Below are positions 1 through 9,438 of a stretch of DNA of 49,433 nt, piece after piece; position 1 is the stretch's first letter; the number at the start of each line of letters is the position of its first letter. The notes below the pieces were generated by a model that was not told where the DNA came from, ran no database searches, and was given only the letters and a program-made list of their open reading frames with translations. The position numbers were made by a program, and so were the translations under genes. Source of the stretch: Nitrospira sp. (GTDB lineage: Bacteria; Nitrospirota; Nitrospiria; Nitrospirales; Nitrospiraceae); NCBI GenBank assembly GCA_005116965.1, contig SWDG01000026.1, positions 143,027 through 192,459 of the forward strand. Reading direction: 5' to 3'.

Positions 1-3000
1 GGTTTCCGAGGCGGGAGGTACGCCCAGCTTGGTGTGGAGCGCCTGACTGAATCGTTGGTAGACGCCGACGGCCTCGGCCCGGCGGCCCAACTTCCCGTAG
101 ATCATCATGACACGACGGCACATCCCCTCGGCCACAGGCTCCACGTCGAGCGCACGCAGATAGGTTTGGGCCGCGTCACTGACCTCTCCCTGCTCTTCCA
201 ACAGCACGCCCAACCGCTCGGTGAGATCTAAGAATCGGGCACGCAATTGTTCTCGGACCGGTAGAATCCACGGTGCGGACTCCCCTTGCAGAAAATGCCC
301 GCGATAAAGGCCCAGCACCCGTTCAAGCGCCGCCGCATCCGTTCGGTTGACGTGTTGGGCCGTCTGCTCAAACACAACGTGGTCCATGGCCACCAGCGAT
401 GGATCGAGCATGACATACCGGTCAGCATACTGAACCGCGTCGTCCTGGCAAAGGAGCTTGCGCAGTCGGTGCAGTGTCGTGCGAAAAGCTTGTCCCGCCG
501 CTTCGCCATCGGCTTCCGGCCAGAGCACCTCTTCGATGAGGTCCTGATGCGCGCCCTGCGCGCCGGTGGCACTGAGATACTTCAACAGCTCCAGTGGTTT
601 ACGTTGTGTTTTTCCTGAACAGCTCAGCGCGACATCCTGAATTGTCGCTCCAAAGTGGCCGAGCGTGTGGATTGTCACCGGATAGGGCCACTGGGCAGAG
701 GGCCGAGCAGGAGCACGAAGGCCGCGCCGACGAATCACGCTGCGGACGAACTCGACTTCAATGCCGGCCTCCAAGGCATGGGCAAAGAGTTCAGCCATCA
801 CCGTCGGCCTCCACCAATAGTCCAACGTCAGACAGTCCAGATCTCGAGCGATGCGCAACCCTTCTCGCAACGACGCCTCGGCCTCCTGCACCTGCCCGTC
901 CTTGATCAATACTTGCGCCATCGTGAGGTGACCATGGGCCTCGATCATCCGACTGCCCGTGAGTCGGGCACTTTCCAACGCCAGATGCAGCTGCTCACGA
1001 GCCGTGATGGTCTCGCCTACGTCGGCCAATATCTTCGCTAATCCCACACGACAAATACTCGTGAAGGTCGGCAAACCTAAGGGAATCATCGTATCAAGGG
1101 CGCGGGACGCATGATCACGGGCAGAGTGATGATCGCCTCTCATGAGCGCAATTCCCGCTCGATAATAGCTATGCTGCCCCAGTCCAAGCCGCTGATGACC
1201 CTGCGTCACGGTGCGCGCACAATCCGCGAGTCGTTCCGCTTCTTGACCATCCCCTGCTGCCAACGCGGCGTAGGCTTGGAGTCCCCAGACCATCGGCTTA
1301 AAGACATGAATGCCAAACGTCTCGATGACGGACAAGGCCTCTTGGAGTTTTTCCCTGGCCTGTTCCCAGTTACCCGTATTCCAAGCATAATTCCCCTCGA
1401 TCACTCTCCAAGTCACCAAGGAGCGTGGGGACAGGGCCGACCCTTGAAGAGACGGAGTCAGCTCGTTCAGAAGTTGGCGGATGCGAGGAAATTCTCCTCT
1501 CCAGACCGGCAGATACAGGAAGGCCGCAGCCACACCAAGCCGGCTCGCTGGATTGTCCAGCACAGGCAGAATTCGATCGACATCTCGTTCAAGCTCTTGA
1601 AGCAGTGGATGATGGGGGCAGGCGAAGATGAGCCCCAGCAGATTCATCATCACCCGGGCTTGGATGGCGACCGATGGAAACCCCTGATGCTGAGCGAGCA
1701 GACGATGCAGCCGATCTCCCCAGGGAATGGTGGGGGCCATCTCATCTACGCCACAGTAGTACGATTCAATGATTCCACTGGCGGACAGCAATAATCCGGC
1801 GAGGTCCTGATCGGTGCGCTCAAATTGCCGATACGCCGCTTCCAAATCCGCCCGAGCCCCCAGCGGATCGAATACCAATCGGCTCACACCGGACCAATAC
1901 AGCAACCATGGCCGCTGCTCCCGTTCGTTCGGCGGCAGTCGCGCGATCGAGCTTTGGAGCGTCTGATATCGGCCTTGGGCCAACCAGGTCTCGCTCATCG
2001 CACAGATGACGCGGCTGAGATCGTCCCACGCCTGGATCTCCACGTACAGCGCGATGGCCGTCTCCTTTTGTCCGGACCGCTCCGCCACTCCGGCGGCGAT
2101 CCGCTTGAGATTCGTCAGGGTCTCCCCCTCAAAATGGACGGGGTATTGCTCCAGCAAAAACTCGCGGAAAAGATCGTGATACTGATACGCGACCTGCGTA
2201 TCGACACGCCGGTCCACAAACAGTCCGCGTCGATACAGCTCCCGCAGCACGTGCCCCGCGCCGGTATGGCCGCTCACCTCCGCCGCCATGCCCTCTGTGA
2301 TCCAGGGGAGCAGCGCGGTCCGCATCAGGACCTCTTGGGTACGCGCATCCATATTCACAAACACCTGAGAGGCAAAATAGGGGAAGACGCCGGCTCTCGC
2401 GTCGGCTGGTTGTGGCGCCGTCCACGCCTCATTCGCCTGATAGCGTTCCAACATCAGCACCGTGCCGGCGGCCCAGCCGTTCGCCTGAGCATGCAGCGTC
2501 TGGAGCCTGTCGTGATCCACGCCTGGCACCGTTGAGGCGATCGCTTGGGTCTCCTCAAAGGTAAGCCGCAAATCTTCCCATCCAAGATGACCCACCCTGC
2601 CGTGGGCAAGGTCTCTGGCCAATTGCGTGGGTGGATCGTTCCGACTGATCGCGATAAGCGTGGCGCCTGGCGGGAACTCCGCGAGCGCGACCGACAGCAC
2701 ATCGTGAAGCCCCGCCTCCGTGGGAAGGTCATGATAATCGTCCAGCACCAGCACCGCGGGCAACGGAACCTTCGACCAGAGCTCACGCATGAAGCGCCTC
2801 GTATACCCCGGCACATCGGCCAGAAACTCCGCGGTCAACGCCGGCACGCGTAAACGCCGTCTTCCAGCCGCTGTCTGCCCCGCTTGCGCGAGGTAATGGA
2901 AGAATGCGGCGACATCGGCATCACCGGGATCCAGGTGGTACCACAGGCTGCGCGGCTTGTGTTCTGTGAGATAGCTGGCGATGAGTGTGGTCTTTCCCGC

Positions 3001-3108
3001 TCCCGGGGGGCCGGCGACCCAGACCAGTGGATGGTGCTGACAGCGTTCTGTCAGGAGCGAGTAGAGGCGCTCACGACGCGCCACTTTATGGAGGCGTGGA
3101 GCGGTCAA
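1..3108 (-). CDS. MalT-like STAND ATPase with C-terminal BTAD domain, transcriptional regulator (3' end outside window)
   Basis: One reading frame on the minus strand stays open from about 3138 to the window edge, about 1,036 residues from the TTG at 3108. A P-loop (VAGPPGAGKTT, about residues 28-38) is followed by a Walker B-like VLVLDDYHD, as in MalT-type STAND NTPases. Next comes a long helical, TPR-like middle. Near the end are a winged-helix segment (starting VTIHTLGHFGA) and a bacterial transcriptional activator domain with the typical RKPLELLKYL, LIEEVLWPEADGE and FRTTLHRLRKLL stretches. The family normally works as a ligand-gated ATPase that activates transcription; the ligand and targets are unknown here. 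The start is uncertain: no ATG or GTG lies between the in-frame stop at 3139-3141 and the P-loop region except a GTG inside conserved sequence. TTG at 3108 and ATT at 3138 (GAGG six bases upstream) are the candidates. The last residues are missing. Confidence 0.85.
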   Translation of the reverse strand, partial: MTAPRLHKVARRERLYSLLTERCQHHPLVWVAGPPGAGKTTLIASYLTEHKPRSLWYHLDPGDADVAAFFHYLAQAGQTAAGRRRLRVPALTAEFLADVPGYTRRFMRELWSKVPLPAVLVLDDYHDLPTEAGLHDVLSVALAEFPPGATLIAISRNDPPTQLARDLAHGRVGHLGWEDLRLTFEETQAIASTVPGVDHDRLQTLHAQANGWAAGTVLMLERYQANEAWTAPQPADARAGVFPYFASQVFVNMDARTQEVLMRTALLPWITEGMAAEVSGHTGAGHVLRELYRRGLFVDRRVDTQVAYQYHDLFREFLLEQYPVHFEGETLTNLKRIAAGVAERSGQKETAIALYVEIQAWDDLSRVICAMSETWLAQGRYQTLQSSIARLPPNEREQRPWLLYWSGVSRLVFDPLGARADLEAAYRQFERTDQDLAGLLLSASGIIESYYCGVDEMAPTIPWGDRLHRLLAQHQGFPSVAIQARVMMNLLGLIFACPHHPLLQELERDVDRILPVLDNPASRLGVAAAFLYLPVWRGEFPRIRQLLNELTPSLQGSALSPRSLVTWRVIEGNYAWNTGNWEQAREKLQEALSVIETFGIHVFKPMVWGLQAYAALAAGDGQEAERLADCARTVTQGHQRLGLGQHSYYRAGIALMRGDHHSARDHASRALDTMIPLGLPTFTSICRVGLAKILADVGETITAREQLHLALESARLTGSRMIEAHGHLTMAQVLIKDGQVQEAEASLREGLRIARDLDCLTLDYWWRPTVMAELFAHALEAGIEVEFVRSVIRRRGLRAPARPSAQWPYPVTIHTLGHFGATIQDVALSCSGKTQRKPLELLKYLSATGAQGAHQDLIEEVLWPEADGEAAGQAFRTTLHRLRKLLCQDDAVQYADRYVMLDPSLVAMDHVVFEQTAQHVNRTDAAALERVLGLYRGHFLQGESAPWILPVREQLRARFLDLTERLGVLLEEQGEVSDAAQTYLRALDVEPVAEGMCRRVMMIYGKLGRRAEAVGVYQRFSQALHTKLGVPPASET

Positions 3109-3138
3109 CTTCGCGAGAGGTGAAACAGGGCGTGGAAT

Positions 3139-3445
3139 TCAAGACCTCACGGATGGAATTATCGCATGAGCATGCTGCACACCTGTGCACTATAGTGGTC
3201 TCACGTACGTATATCAACCAAATCCACATGAAGGCGACCGATCCTACATCTCGCTTGGAATGTATCCCAGTGTGCGACACCCATCGTAGAGGCAGACACT
3301 GGGATGCGCCAGCCCGGTACAGTTTAAAGATACCCGCTTGCTTTTCCAGGAAGAGATTGTAGGCGGGGGTTCTTCGACCGCGTGCCTGGGGTCGGATCTT
3401 GTATTGTGCATGAACAAATCATGAAACTGCTGTCCTGCGGAATGC
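3139..3445. other. Intergenic region without a gene
   Basis: This stretch lies between the regulator and the HEPN-like gene. It carries the regulator promoter. The leader also holds a four-codon frame (ATG CTC ATG CGA TAA, around 3160-3175, minus strand). I see no credible coding sequence, repeat or terminator in the remainder. Confidence 0.5.
3189..3217 (-). promoter_or_regulatory. Sigma-70-type promoter for the STAND/BTAD regulator
   Basis: On the minus strand a TTGATA box (3212-3217) and a TATAGT box (3189-3194) are separated by exactly 17 bases. Transcription would start near 3182, giving a leader of about 45-75 nt before the regulator. The spacer contains the palindrome ACGTACGT, which could be an operator. 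Confidence 0.6.
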
Positions 3446-3835
3446 TTACCCCTTCGTCCGTCGTGTCAGCTCCCCGAGCGTCTGATGAATGAGCCTCGCG
3501 TACGTCGGCAGATGGGAGTAGATCGTCTCGGCCGTGGCTTCGTTGTAGGTGTGGCTGGTGAGATTGCGATCCTCGAGCATGCGAAACCACTCAGCATCCT
3601 CTTGGATTACGCCCAGATGAAAGGCGACGCGCAGACTATCGCGCGGTGAGAAGGCTTCGAGTCCTGATTCTTCCGCATACGCCTTCAGACTCTTCCAAAA
3701 CAACTCGAAGGTGAATTCAAACCGTTGAATGGCCGAATCGCGGACGAACTCGTTGACCGGCTGAGCCAAGGCGAAGTCCAGACGTGAGAGTGCCAGGCCC
3801 AGCAGACGCAGCAAGTTACGCAGCTTGTCGCTCAT
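3446..3835 (-). CDS. HI0074-type nucleotidyltransferase substrate-binding / HEPN-like protein
   Basis: This 129-residue, all-helical protein resembles the HI0074 family (HEPN superfamily), the usual partner of minimal nucleotidyltransferases. The family-like FELFWKSLKAY segment lies near residues 43-53, and RNLTSHTYNE (about 89-98) fits the HEPN Rx4-6H pattern. The start overlaps the end of the upstream nucleotidyltransferase gene by 20 bases, so the two are translationally coupled. In known HEPN-MNT pairs the HEPN protein is a toxin or RNase and the MNT protein neutralises it by AMP transfer. Whether this pair is a toxin-antitoxin module or the HI0073/HI0074-like enzyme pair of unclear role cannot be decided from sequence. 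Confidence 0.8.
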   Translation of the reverse strand: MSDKLRNLLRLLGLALSRLDFALAQPVNEFVRDSAIQRFEFTFELFWKSLKAYAEESGLEAFSPRDSLRVAFHLGVIQEDAEWFRMLEDRNLTSHTYNEATAETIYSHLPTYARLIHQTLGELTRRTKG

Positions 3836-4154
3836 ATATGCTCTTGATCTTCTGAAGTGCTACGGCTTTAAAGGTTTCATCCACCGAGGAAAAATCGACC
3901 ACGTCCACCCGTTGCAAGATCGGCAGATCGTCGAATGCCTCACGAAGAGCGGCCAGAACTTCAGGGGAGATCGGATGTCCCAGATCAACGCCAAGATCGA
4001 TGTCGGATCGAGGCACCGACCGACCAGTGGCACGGGAGCCAAACACAAACACGTTGACGCATGGTTCGGACGCCAGCAGAGTGTGAGCCAATTCTCCGAC
4101 CTTTTGTTCGACCAACGACAGTGCGCTCAGTCTTTCAACCCGACCGACTTCCAT
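3816..4154 (-). CDS. MNT-type minimal nucleotidyltransferase, partner of the HEPN-like protein
   Basis: The frame carries the polymerase-beta-type nucleotidyltransferase signature FVFGSRATGRSVPRSDIDLG, which holds the GS motif and the D-x-D metal-binding pair. A third acidic position may be provided by VDVVDFS. From the ATG at 4154 the protein is about 112 residues, the usual size of the family, and an AAGGGA Shine-Dalgarno-like box lies about nine bases upstream. The frame stays open upstream to 4298 and an ATG at 4229 is an alternative start, but nothing there looks like a ribosome site. The gene overlaps the following HEPN-like gene by 20 bases. The likely role is AMP transfer to the HEPN partner or to a small substrate. 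Confidence 0.78.
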   Translation of the reverse strand: MEVGRVERLSALSLVEQKVGELAHTLLASEPCVNVFVFGSRATGRSVPRSDIDLGVDLGHPISPEVLAALREAFDDLPILQRVDVVDFSSVDETFKAVALQKIKSIYERQAA

Positions 4155-4254
4155 CCGAACAATTCCCTTGGAAGAGATCTTCACTTCCCGCGTATCCTGG
4201 TCGGTCTCAATAGGCTCATCTGAGACCATCGGACAAAGGGGATCTACACCTGGA

Positions 4255-5031
4255 TTACACCGACTCCCCCACTTCCAGATCAGACTTTTTCGCTTCACTC
4301 AGAGCCGACAAGCTTTCCGTTGCCGGTTCTCCCTCCCAGTACAATATCCGCCGACAGTAGGGGCAGATCTGTAGATCATCGGAGCGCTTGACTTGCGCAA
4401 TGAGCTGAGGCGGGATCTGGAGACGACACCCAGCGCACATCCCATCGCGCACCGCCGCCAGCGGTTGATCTTTCCGCGAGGCCTTCACCTGGTTATACCG
4501 ATCGAGTAGACCCTTCTCAATCCGCCCGGCCGCCTCTCGATGGCGGAGTTCGAGTTGAGCCAGCTCTGTCGCCAGCTCCTTATCCCGTGCGTCCAGTCCC
4601 TGCTTCTCCCCGGTAAATACTTTCTCCAACGTGGTCTTTTTCTCCTGAAGCTCTTGGATGGTCTTCTGAAGTTGATCGACCTTGTCCATGGCCAAGAGAA
4701 TTCGCTCTTCAAAGTCTCCCCGCTTCTTATTCGCCAACTCGACTTCGAATAAATGCGCTTGATACTCTTTATTGGTCTTCAGACTCGCCGCGTGCGATTT
4801 CATCTTCTCGGTGTGCGCTTCATGCGCTTCGAGATCTTTTTCGTGAGCGCGCCGTTCCTTGACGGCAGCCTCACCGGCGGCTTTCGTGTCATTCAGGAGC
4901 TGGGTTGCTTCTCGAAGAGGCACTTCCGCAGTGTTTAGACGTTCGGGGATTTTTCGGCGGATCTCATTGATCTCCGTGATCCGGAGATCGAGTTTTTGCA
5001 AGTCAATGAGCGGGGACAGCTTTTGGTTCAA
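4255..5031 (-). CDS. C4-type zinc-ribbon, coiled-coil protein (COG1579-like)
   Basis: A long charged coiled coil (from LSPLIDLQKLDLRITEINEI to about residue 185) is followed by a C4 zinc ribbon: CAGC and, some twenty residues on, CPYC. This is the architecture of the COG1579/CT398 family, proteins of poorly known function sometimes linked to secretion or RNA metabolism. I chose the TTG at 5031 because GGAAAGG lies five bases upstream; the result is 258 residues. An ATG at 5076 would add 15 residues but starts only 11 bases after the tRNA 3' end and has no ribosome site. The gene probably shares a transcript with the upstream tRNA-Ile2. Confidence 0.85.
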   Translation of the reverse strand: MNQKLSPLIDLQKLDLRITEINEIRRKIPERLNTAEVPLREATQLLNDTKAAGEAAVKERRAHEKDLEAHEAHTEKMKSHAASLKTNKEYQAHLFEVELANKKRGDFEERILLAMDKVDQLQKTIQELQEKKTTLEKVFTGEKQGLDARDKELATELAQLELRHREAAGRIEKGLLDRYNQVKASRKDQPLAAVRDGMCAGCRLQIPPQLIAQVKRSDDLQICPYCRRILYWEGEPATESLSALSEAKKSDLEVGESV

Positions 5032-5086
5032 CGTATCCTTTCCAGCACTGCTGATGCACCGACATGGGTCAGACACCGGTCCCGAC

Positions 5087-5163
5087 TGGTGGGCCCACTA
5101 GGACTTGAACCTAGGACCAGCTGATTATGAGTCAGCCGCTCTAACCACCTGAGCTATGGGCCC
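5087..5163 (-). tRNA. tRNA-Ile2 (anticodon CAU, lysidine-modified)
   Basis: The minus strand folds as a full 77-nt tRNA. The acceptor GGGCCCA pairs with TGGGCCC, CCA is encoded, the D-arm is AGCTCAGGTGGTTAGAGC, the anticodon arm is GCTGACTCATAATCAGC and the T-arm contains GGTTCAAGTCC. The anticodon is CAU. The anticodon loop CTCATAA and overall sequence resemble tRNA-Ile2, whose C34 is changed to lysidine by TilS to read AUA, rather than elongator or initiator Met tRNA. An elongator Met identity is the alternative. Confidence 0.88.
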
Positions 5164-5264
5164 GATCGGAATGGTTCGGACTCAGGCTGATGTCTTGTTG
5201 GGCCAATCATTCCTCACGGCTTCCGCCAGCCTCAGCCTCAACAGGTGTCGCCACCCGAACCGTG

Positions 5265-5294
5265 ATTTTAGGCCGCCGTTCTGAGTAGAGTCAA
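5265..5294 (-). promoter_or_regulatory. Promoter upstream of tRNA-Ile2
   Basis: TTGACT (5289-5294) and TAAAAT (5265-5270) are separated by 18 bases on the minus strand. The predicted start near 5258 gives a leader of about 95 nt before the tRNA. It lies between the end of rpoD and the tRNA, so it could drive the tRNA and the zinc-ribbon gene. Confidence 0.55.
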
Positions 5295-5320
5295 TTCACG
5301 CTGCCTTCTCACTCTGCAAG

Positions 5321-7135
5321 CTAGACGCTCTCGACAAAACTCCTCAGCTTTTTGCTGCGGCTCGGATGTCGCAATTTCCTCAGGGCCTTGGCTTCGATTT
5401 GCCTGATGCGCTCGCGCGTCACTTCGAAGTCCTGTCCGACTTCTTCGAGGGTATGGTCCGTCGCCTCTCCAATGCCAAACCGCTTGCGCAGCACCTTCTC
5501 CTCGCGAGGCGTCAAGGTCTCCAAGGCACTGTTGATCTGCCGCTGCAAGTCGTAGCGAATGGCTGCTTCCAGCGGAGACACGGCCTTCTTGTCTTCGATA
5601 AAATCGCCCAGATGGCTGTCTTCCTCTTCACCGATCGGCGTTTCGAGCGAGATGGGCTCGCGGGCAATCTTCAGAATCTTCCGAACCTTGTCCAACGGAA
5701 GGTCCATACGCTCGGCAATCTCTTCGGGAAGCGGCTCACGACCCAGCTTCTGCACAAGATGCCTGGAGGTTCGAATGAGTTTATTGATGGTTTCGATCAT
5801 GTGAACCGGGATCCGGATCGTTCGTGCTTGATCCGCAATCGCTCGAGTGATCGCCTGCCGAATCCACCACGTGGCATAGGTACTGAACTTGTACCCGCGC
5901 TTGTACTCGAATTTGTCCACCGCCTTCATCAGCCCGATGTTCCCTTCCTGAATCAAATCGAGGAACTGCAGACCGCGGTTCGTGTATTTCTTGGCGATGC
6001 TGACCACCAGCCGTAAATTCGCCTCGACCAACTCCGCCTTCCCTCGCTTGACCTTTTCTTCGGCAATATCCAGATGCTTGACGGCATCCTTAATCTCTTC
6101 AGCCGGAACCAGCGCCTCTTCCGTTTCCAACTGGCGAATCTTTGCTTTGGCGTTTTGGTAAACCTTTCGAATCTCCACTAGCGCTTCTTCTGACACTCCG
6201 GTCTTCCGCTTGACCGCCAAGAAGTCCGGCCGGCTCCGGCACATCTTCCTCAGCAGTTCAGCGCCTGCCTCTCCCCCCACGCCGATCCGCCGTTGGCAAC
6301 TGATCGCTTCCCGTTCGGCAACCCGGATCTGCACCGCCAGATCGCGGACACGCTGTACCATTCGATCTTTCAGCACACCATGGAGGTTGACGGATTCAAT
6401 TTTGTCCACCACTTGCTGACGGATCGCTTCGAACTGCTTCTTGAACTTCTTCTGCTTGACCGGATCACTGCCGAGATGCTTGCCTTTTTCGGCCAAGGCC
6501 TTCAGTACAAGCGACACTTTCCGCACGGCATTGAGCGACTCGAGGGTCTTGACCCGCAACTCCTCGTAATCCCGTTCCACCGGTGGCTGGTCTTCTTCAA
6601 ACTCCTCTTCGGTCTCCTGGATCGGCACAATCTCACGCACGTCGATCTTGGCGTTCTTGAGCTGATCCCGGAGAGCCAGGACGAATTCGATGGTCATCGG
6701 CATGCCGTAGATTACCGACGCGATATCTTTTTTCCCCTCTTCAATCCGTTTGGCGATTTCGATCTCGCCTTCGCGGCTGAGGAGAGCCACACTCCCCATT
6801 TCCTTGAGATAGAGCCGCACGGGATCGTCGGTGCGGCTGAGCGCACCCGGCGTCAGGTCGATGGCTTTCTCGTTTTCCTCCTCGGCCTCCGACTCAGCCT
6901 CTTCCACCTCTTCACCCGCTTCACCTTCAGATCGCTTCTGCGGCCGATCCCCATCGCCTGCCTCGACGATTTCGATATCCATTTCACCGAACATCGCCAT
7001 GATGCTCCCAAACTGATCTGATGCCACGACTTCAGCAGGCAAGGTGCTATTGAGCTCGTCATACGTCAGAAAGCCTTTTTCCTTCCCGATCGTAATCAGC
7101 TTCTTCACCTCACTGAGCAACTCTTGTTTCGACAT
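5321..7135 (-). CDS. rpoD: Primary sigma factor RpoD (sigma-70)
   Basis: This 604-residue protein has the full primary sigma architecture. Region 1.1 ([20 protein letters not shown]) is followed by a very acidic linker (about residues 55-90), region 1.2 ([11 protein letters not shown], about 103), a non-conserved insert, region 2 ([20 protein letters not shown] and the [14 protein letters not shown] stretch, about 370-430), region 3, and region 4.2 with the helix-turn-helix [20 protein letters not shown] near the C-terminus. It directs RNA polymerase to housekeeping promoters. The gene starts two bases after the end of dnaG, so the two are co-transcribed, an arrangement known from many bacteria; rpsU is not present here. 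Confidence 0.98.
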   Translation of the reverse strand: MSKQELLSEVKKLITIGKEKGFLTYDELNSTLPAEVVASDQFGSIMAMFGEMDIEIVEAGDGDRPQKRSEGEAGEEVEEAESEAEEENEKAIDLTPGALSRTDDPVRLYLKEMGSVALLSREGEIEIAKRIEEGKKDIASVIYGMPMTIEFVLALRDQLKNAKIDVREIVPIQETEEEFEEDQPPVERDYEELRVKTLESLNAVRKVSLVLKALAEKGKHLGSDPVKQKKFKKQFEAIRQQVVDKIESVNLHGVLKDRMVQRVRDLAVQIRVAEREAISCQRRIGVGGEAGAELLRKMCRSRPDFLAVKRKTGVSEEALVEIRKVYQNAKAKIRQLETEEALVPAEEIKDAVKHLDIAEEKVKRGKAELVEANLRLVVSIAKKYTNRGLQFLDLIQEGNIGLMKAVDKFEYKRGYKFSTYATWWIRQAITRAIADQARTIRIPVHMIETINKLIRTSRHLVQKLGREPLPEEIAERMDLPLDKVRKILKIAREPISLETPIGEEEDSHLGDFIEDKKAVSPLEAAIRYDLQRQINSALETLTPREEKVLRKRFGIGEATDHTLEEVGQDFEVTRERIRQIEAKALRKLRHPSRSKKLRSFVESV

Positions 7136-7137
7136 GA

Positions 7138-8994
7138 CTACTCCTTCACCAATGAAACCACACCGGCGGTCGGCGTGCCGGCTTTCCGCATCCGTACCTC
7201 GTTGATCTGCATATTCAGCATCCCTGCATCATCCACACGGCCTTCGCGCTCAGCCGTTTTTAGCTTGGCAATCAGCTCTCTCAGAACCTGCTCCGATCGC
7301 TTTCGGTCCAGGCAATCCAAACAGGCCATAATATGCGCCGGCGCGTCGTCGAAATGATCGTCACGAAGCGACAACTCCGTCGCCAGGCCGCCACACGCAG
7401 GGTCGTCCACTGACGCATCCAGCAGCGACTGGACCTGAATGCGCCCATCGCGATCCAGATGGGTGAGCGCAAGCTCCGCAAGCTTGCGACAGGCTTCGAC
7501 CGAAAACTTCTCAGGCTGCAGTCGCCGTACATCGGCTGAGGACAGCGTGCCCCGCAACAGAAGAAGTATTAAGTCTCGTTCCTCGGGGATTCCCTTGAAG
7601 AGGGAGTCCCCCGACTTTCCGACAGCGGCTGGTCGAAGTGTTCCCGGACCTGGCTTTTGTTGAGCCATGAGTGCGGGGTACCGTTCGATCAGCCGAGATT
7701 GATTGATCCCCAGACGTTCCGCGACGAGCTTGAGACGCTCTTCCCGCTCAATGGGATGCTCGCTCTTCTGTAAAATACGCAGCACTTCATCCACACTTCG
7801 AATCCGCCCTTCGATCGTACTTGCCTCTGTGGCCTTCAAACTATATTCCAAGGCAAAGTCCAACAGGCTAGGCGCTTGCTCTTCCAGGCGCACAAACGAT
7901 TCTGGCCCGTGTTTCCGCACATAGGTGTCGGGATCGTCCCCAGACGGTAGCGTCACCACCTTGACACCCAACCCGCTGTTCACAAACAAGTCCAACCCTC
8001 TCAACGCCGCTCGGACGCCGGCCGCATCAGGGTCGAAGAGCAAGATGACCTTTGACGCGAACCGCCGGAGGACTTGGATATGTTCAGGCGTCAAGGCCGT
8101 ACCCAAGGTGGCCACCGTATGCGTCAACCCGACCTGATGAAGCGCAATCGCATCGAAATATCCTTCGACCACAATGACCGTCTTCGTCCGGGTAATCGCT
8201 TCCCTGGCGTGATCGAGCGCAAACAGCGTCTGCCCTTTCTTGAAGAGCGGCGTATCAGGAGAGTTCAGATATTTGGGCGTCCCCTCGCCCAGCACGCGCC
8301 CGCCGAATCCCACCACACGTTTCCGCAAATCCGTGATCGTGAACATGACACGGTCGCGGAACCGATCGTAGAACCCCGTCTTGTCGGTTCGGGCGATCAC
8401 AAGACCCGCCGACGCAACCTCGTTTTGGGAAAACCCCTTCCTGACAAGACCCCTCAACAACCCATCCCATTCGGCCAATGCCACTCCGATTCCGAACTGA
8501 TCGATCGTACGAGGAAGGAGCTCCCGGCTCGTCAAATACTCGCAAGCGACAAGGCCTGCACGTTCATCACGTAAGTTCTGTTGAAACCAGGCGGCGGCGG
8601 CTTCATTCACTCGCTCAACCGTCTGGACTAGGTGGGCCTGCGGCCCAGAACGAGCAGCCGCCTCCTCAATCTCAATCCCGACCGTTCGTCCGAGGTCGCG
8701 CACCACTTCAGGGAACGTTCCTCCCGTGACCCGAGTCAAAAATGTGAAGACATTTCCCCCGGCCCCACAGCCGAAGCAGTGAAAAATTTGTCGGGATGGG
8801 CTGACCGTGAACGACGGAGTCTTTTCAAGATGGAACGGACATAAGCCCTTAAGGTTCTGTCCAGCCTTGCTCAAGGACACATGTCGGTTGACAATGTCGA
8901 CGATGTCGAGACGGTCCTTAATTAAGGTAAGGGTCTCGTCTGAAATCAAGCTTCGGCCCACCAGAGTCGCAGCTCCTACGTTCCCGTCGCGCAC
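7138..8994 (-). CDS. dnaG: DNA primase DnaG
   Basis: This 618-residue primase makes RNA primers at the replication fork. The N-terminal zinc finger has Cys52, His55, Cys73 and Cys76 (CPFH...HCFGC). A TOPRIM core includes [11 protein letters not shown] (about 270-280) and the acidic FDPDAAG motif. The C-terminal third is the helicase-binding region and is less conserved. The chosen start is GTG at 8994; conserved primase sequence begins at [16 protein letters not shown], so a start up to 16 codons later is possible. rpoD follows after two bases. Confidence 0.97.
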   Translation of the reverse strand: MRDGNVGAATLVGRSLISDETLTLIKDRLDIVDIVNRHVSLSKAGQNLKGLCPFHLEKTPSFTVSPSRQIFHCFGCGAGGNVFTFLTRVTGGTFPEVVRDLGRTVGIEIEEAAARSGPQAHLVQTVERVNEAAAAWFQQNLRDERAGLVACEYLTSRELLPRTIDQFGIGVALAEWDGLLRGLVRKGFSQNEVASAGLVIARTDKTGFYDRFRDRVMFTITDLRKRVVGFGGRVLGEGTPKYLNSPDTPLFKKGQTLFALDHAREAITRTKTVIVVEGYFDAIALHQVGLTHTVATLGTALTPEHIQVLRRFASKVILLFDPDAAGVRAALRGLDLFVNSGLGVKVVTLPSGDDPDTYVRKHGPESFVRLEEQAPSLLDFALEYSLKATEASTIEGRIRSVDEVLRILQKSEHPIEREERLKLVAERLGINQSRLIERYPALMAQQKPGPGTLRPAAVGKSGDSLFKGIPEERDLILLLLRGTLSSADVRRLQPEKFSVEACRKLAELALTHLDRDGRIQVQSLLDASVDDPACGGLATELSLRDDHFDDAPAHIMACLDCLDRKRSEQVLRELIAKLKTAEREGRVDDAGMLNMQINEVRMRKAGTPTAGVVSLVKE

Positions 8995-9041
8995 GACCGG
9001 ACGAGTCGGTTACTAAGTAATAGGAATAATTGACCGTTCAG

Positions 9042-9069
9042 ATTAACAGACGGGTGGAAAAGCTGTCAA
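9042..9069 (-). promoter_or_regulatory. Promoter for dnaG-rpoD
   Basis: A perfect TTGACA box (9064-9069) is followed after 16 bases by GTTAAT (9042-9047) on the minus strand. Transcription would start near 9035, about 40 nt ahead of the GTG start of dnaG. The -10 match is only four of six. Confidence 0.45.
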
Positions 9070-9083
9070 TTCAGCGAATTCCC

Positions 9084-9428
9084 TCACCCTGGAGGCCACG
9101 CCATAGGCCGGCCACCCATCACGTGGAAATGGAGATGGAAAACGGTTTGTCCAGCATCGCGACCGGTATTCGTCACCAACCGATAGCCGGACTCCCCCAG
9201 CCCTTTCAGCGCGGCGACCTTCGTACAACTCAGGAGCAACCGCGCCAGCAACGACTCATCCTCCACCCCTACATCTTGAACGGCCGAAACATGCCGCTTA
9301 GGTATCACCAACGTATGGACGGGCGCCTGGGGATTGATATCATCAAACGCCACCGTGTGCTCATCCTCTTGAACCAGCTTCACGGGAATCTTCTTTTCCA
9401 CAATCTTGCAAAAGAGACACTCACTCAT
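9084..9428 (-). CDS. HIT family hydrolase, HinT-like
   Basis: This 114-residue protein begins MSECLFCKIVEKKIPVK and ends with the histidine triad FHLHFHVMGGRPM. It is full length for the HinT branch, nucleoside phosphoramidases acting on AMP-linked substrates. An AAAGGTG box lies just upstream of the ATG. It is the last gene of the his cluster, starting eleven bases after the stop codon of hisIE. A HIT gene after hisIE is a common arrangement, but the functional link is unclear. Confidence 0.93.
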   Translation of the reverse strand: MSECLFCKIVEKKIPVKLVQEDEHTVAFDDINPQAPVHTLVIPKRHVSAVQDVGVEDESLLARLLLSCTKVAALKGLGESGYRLVTNTGRDAGQTVFHLHFHVMGGRPMAWPPG

Positions 9429-9438
9429 GACGCACCTT

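Noticed and set aside
34-3123. A series of long plus-strand open frames covering the left end
   Set aside because: They lie opposite the STAND/BTAD gene, whose minus-strand translation shows recognisable domains throughout. The plus-strand products are Arg/His/Pro-rich with no known motifs.
5087-5163. Calling the CAU tRNA an initiator or elongator Met tRNA
   Set aside because: The first acceptor pair is intact, so it is not an initiator, and the anticodon arm GACTCATAATC fits tRNA-Ile2. Elongator Met is less likely but not excluded.
5366-7021. Long plus-strand frames opposite rpoD
   Set aside because: They are antisense shadows of a highly conserved gene with biased codon use.
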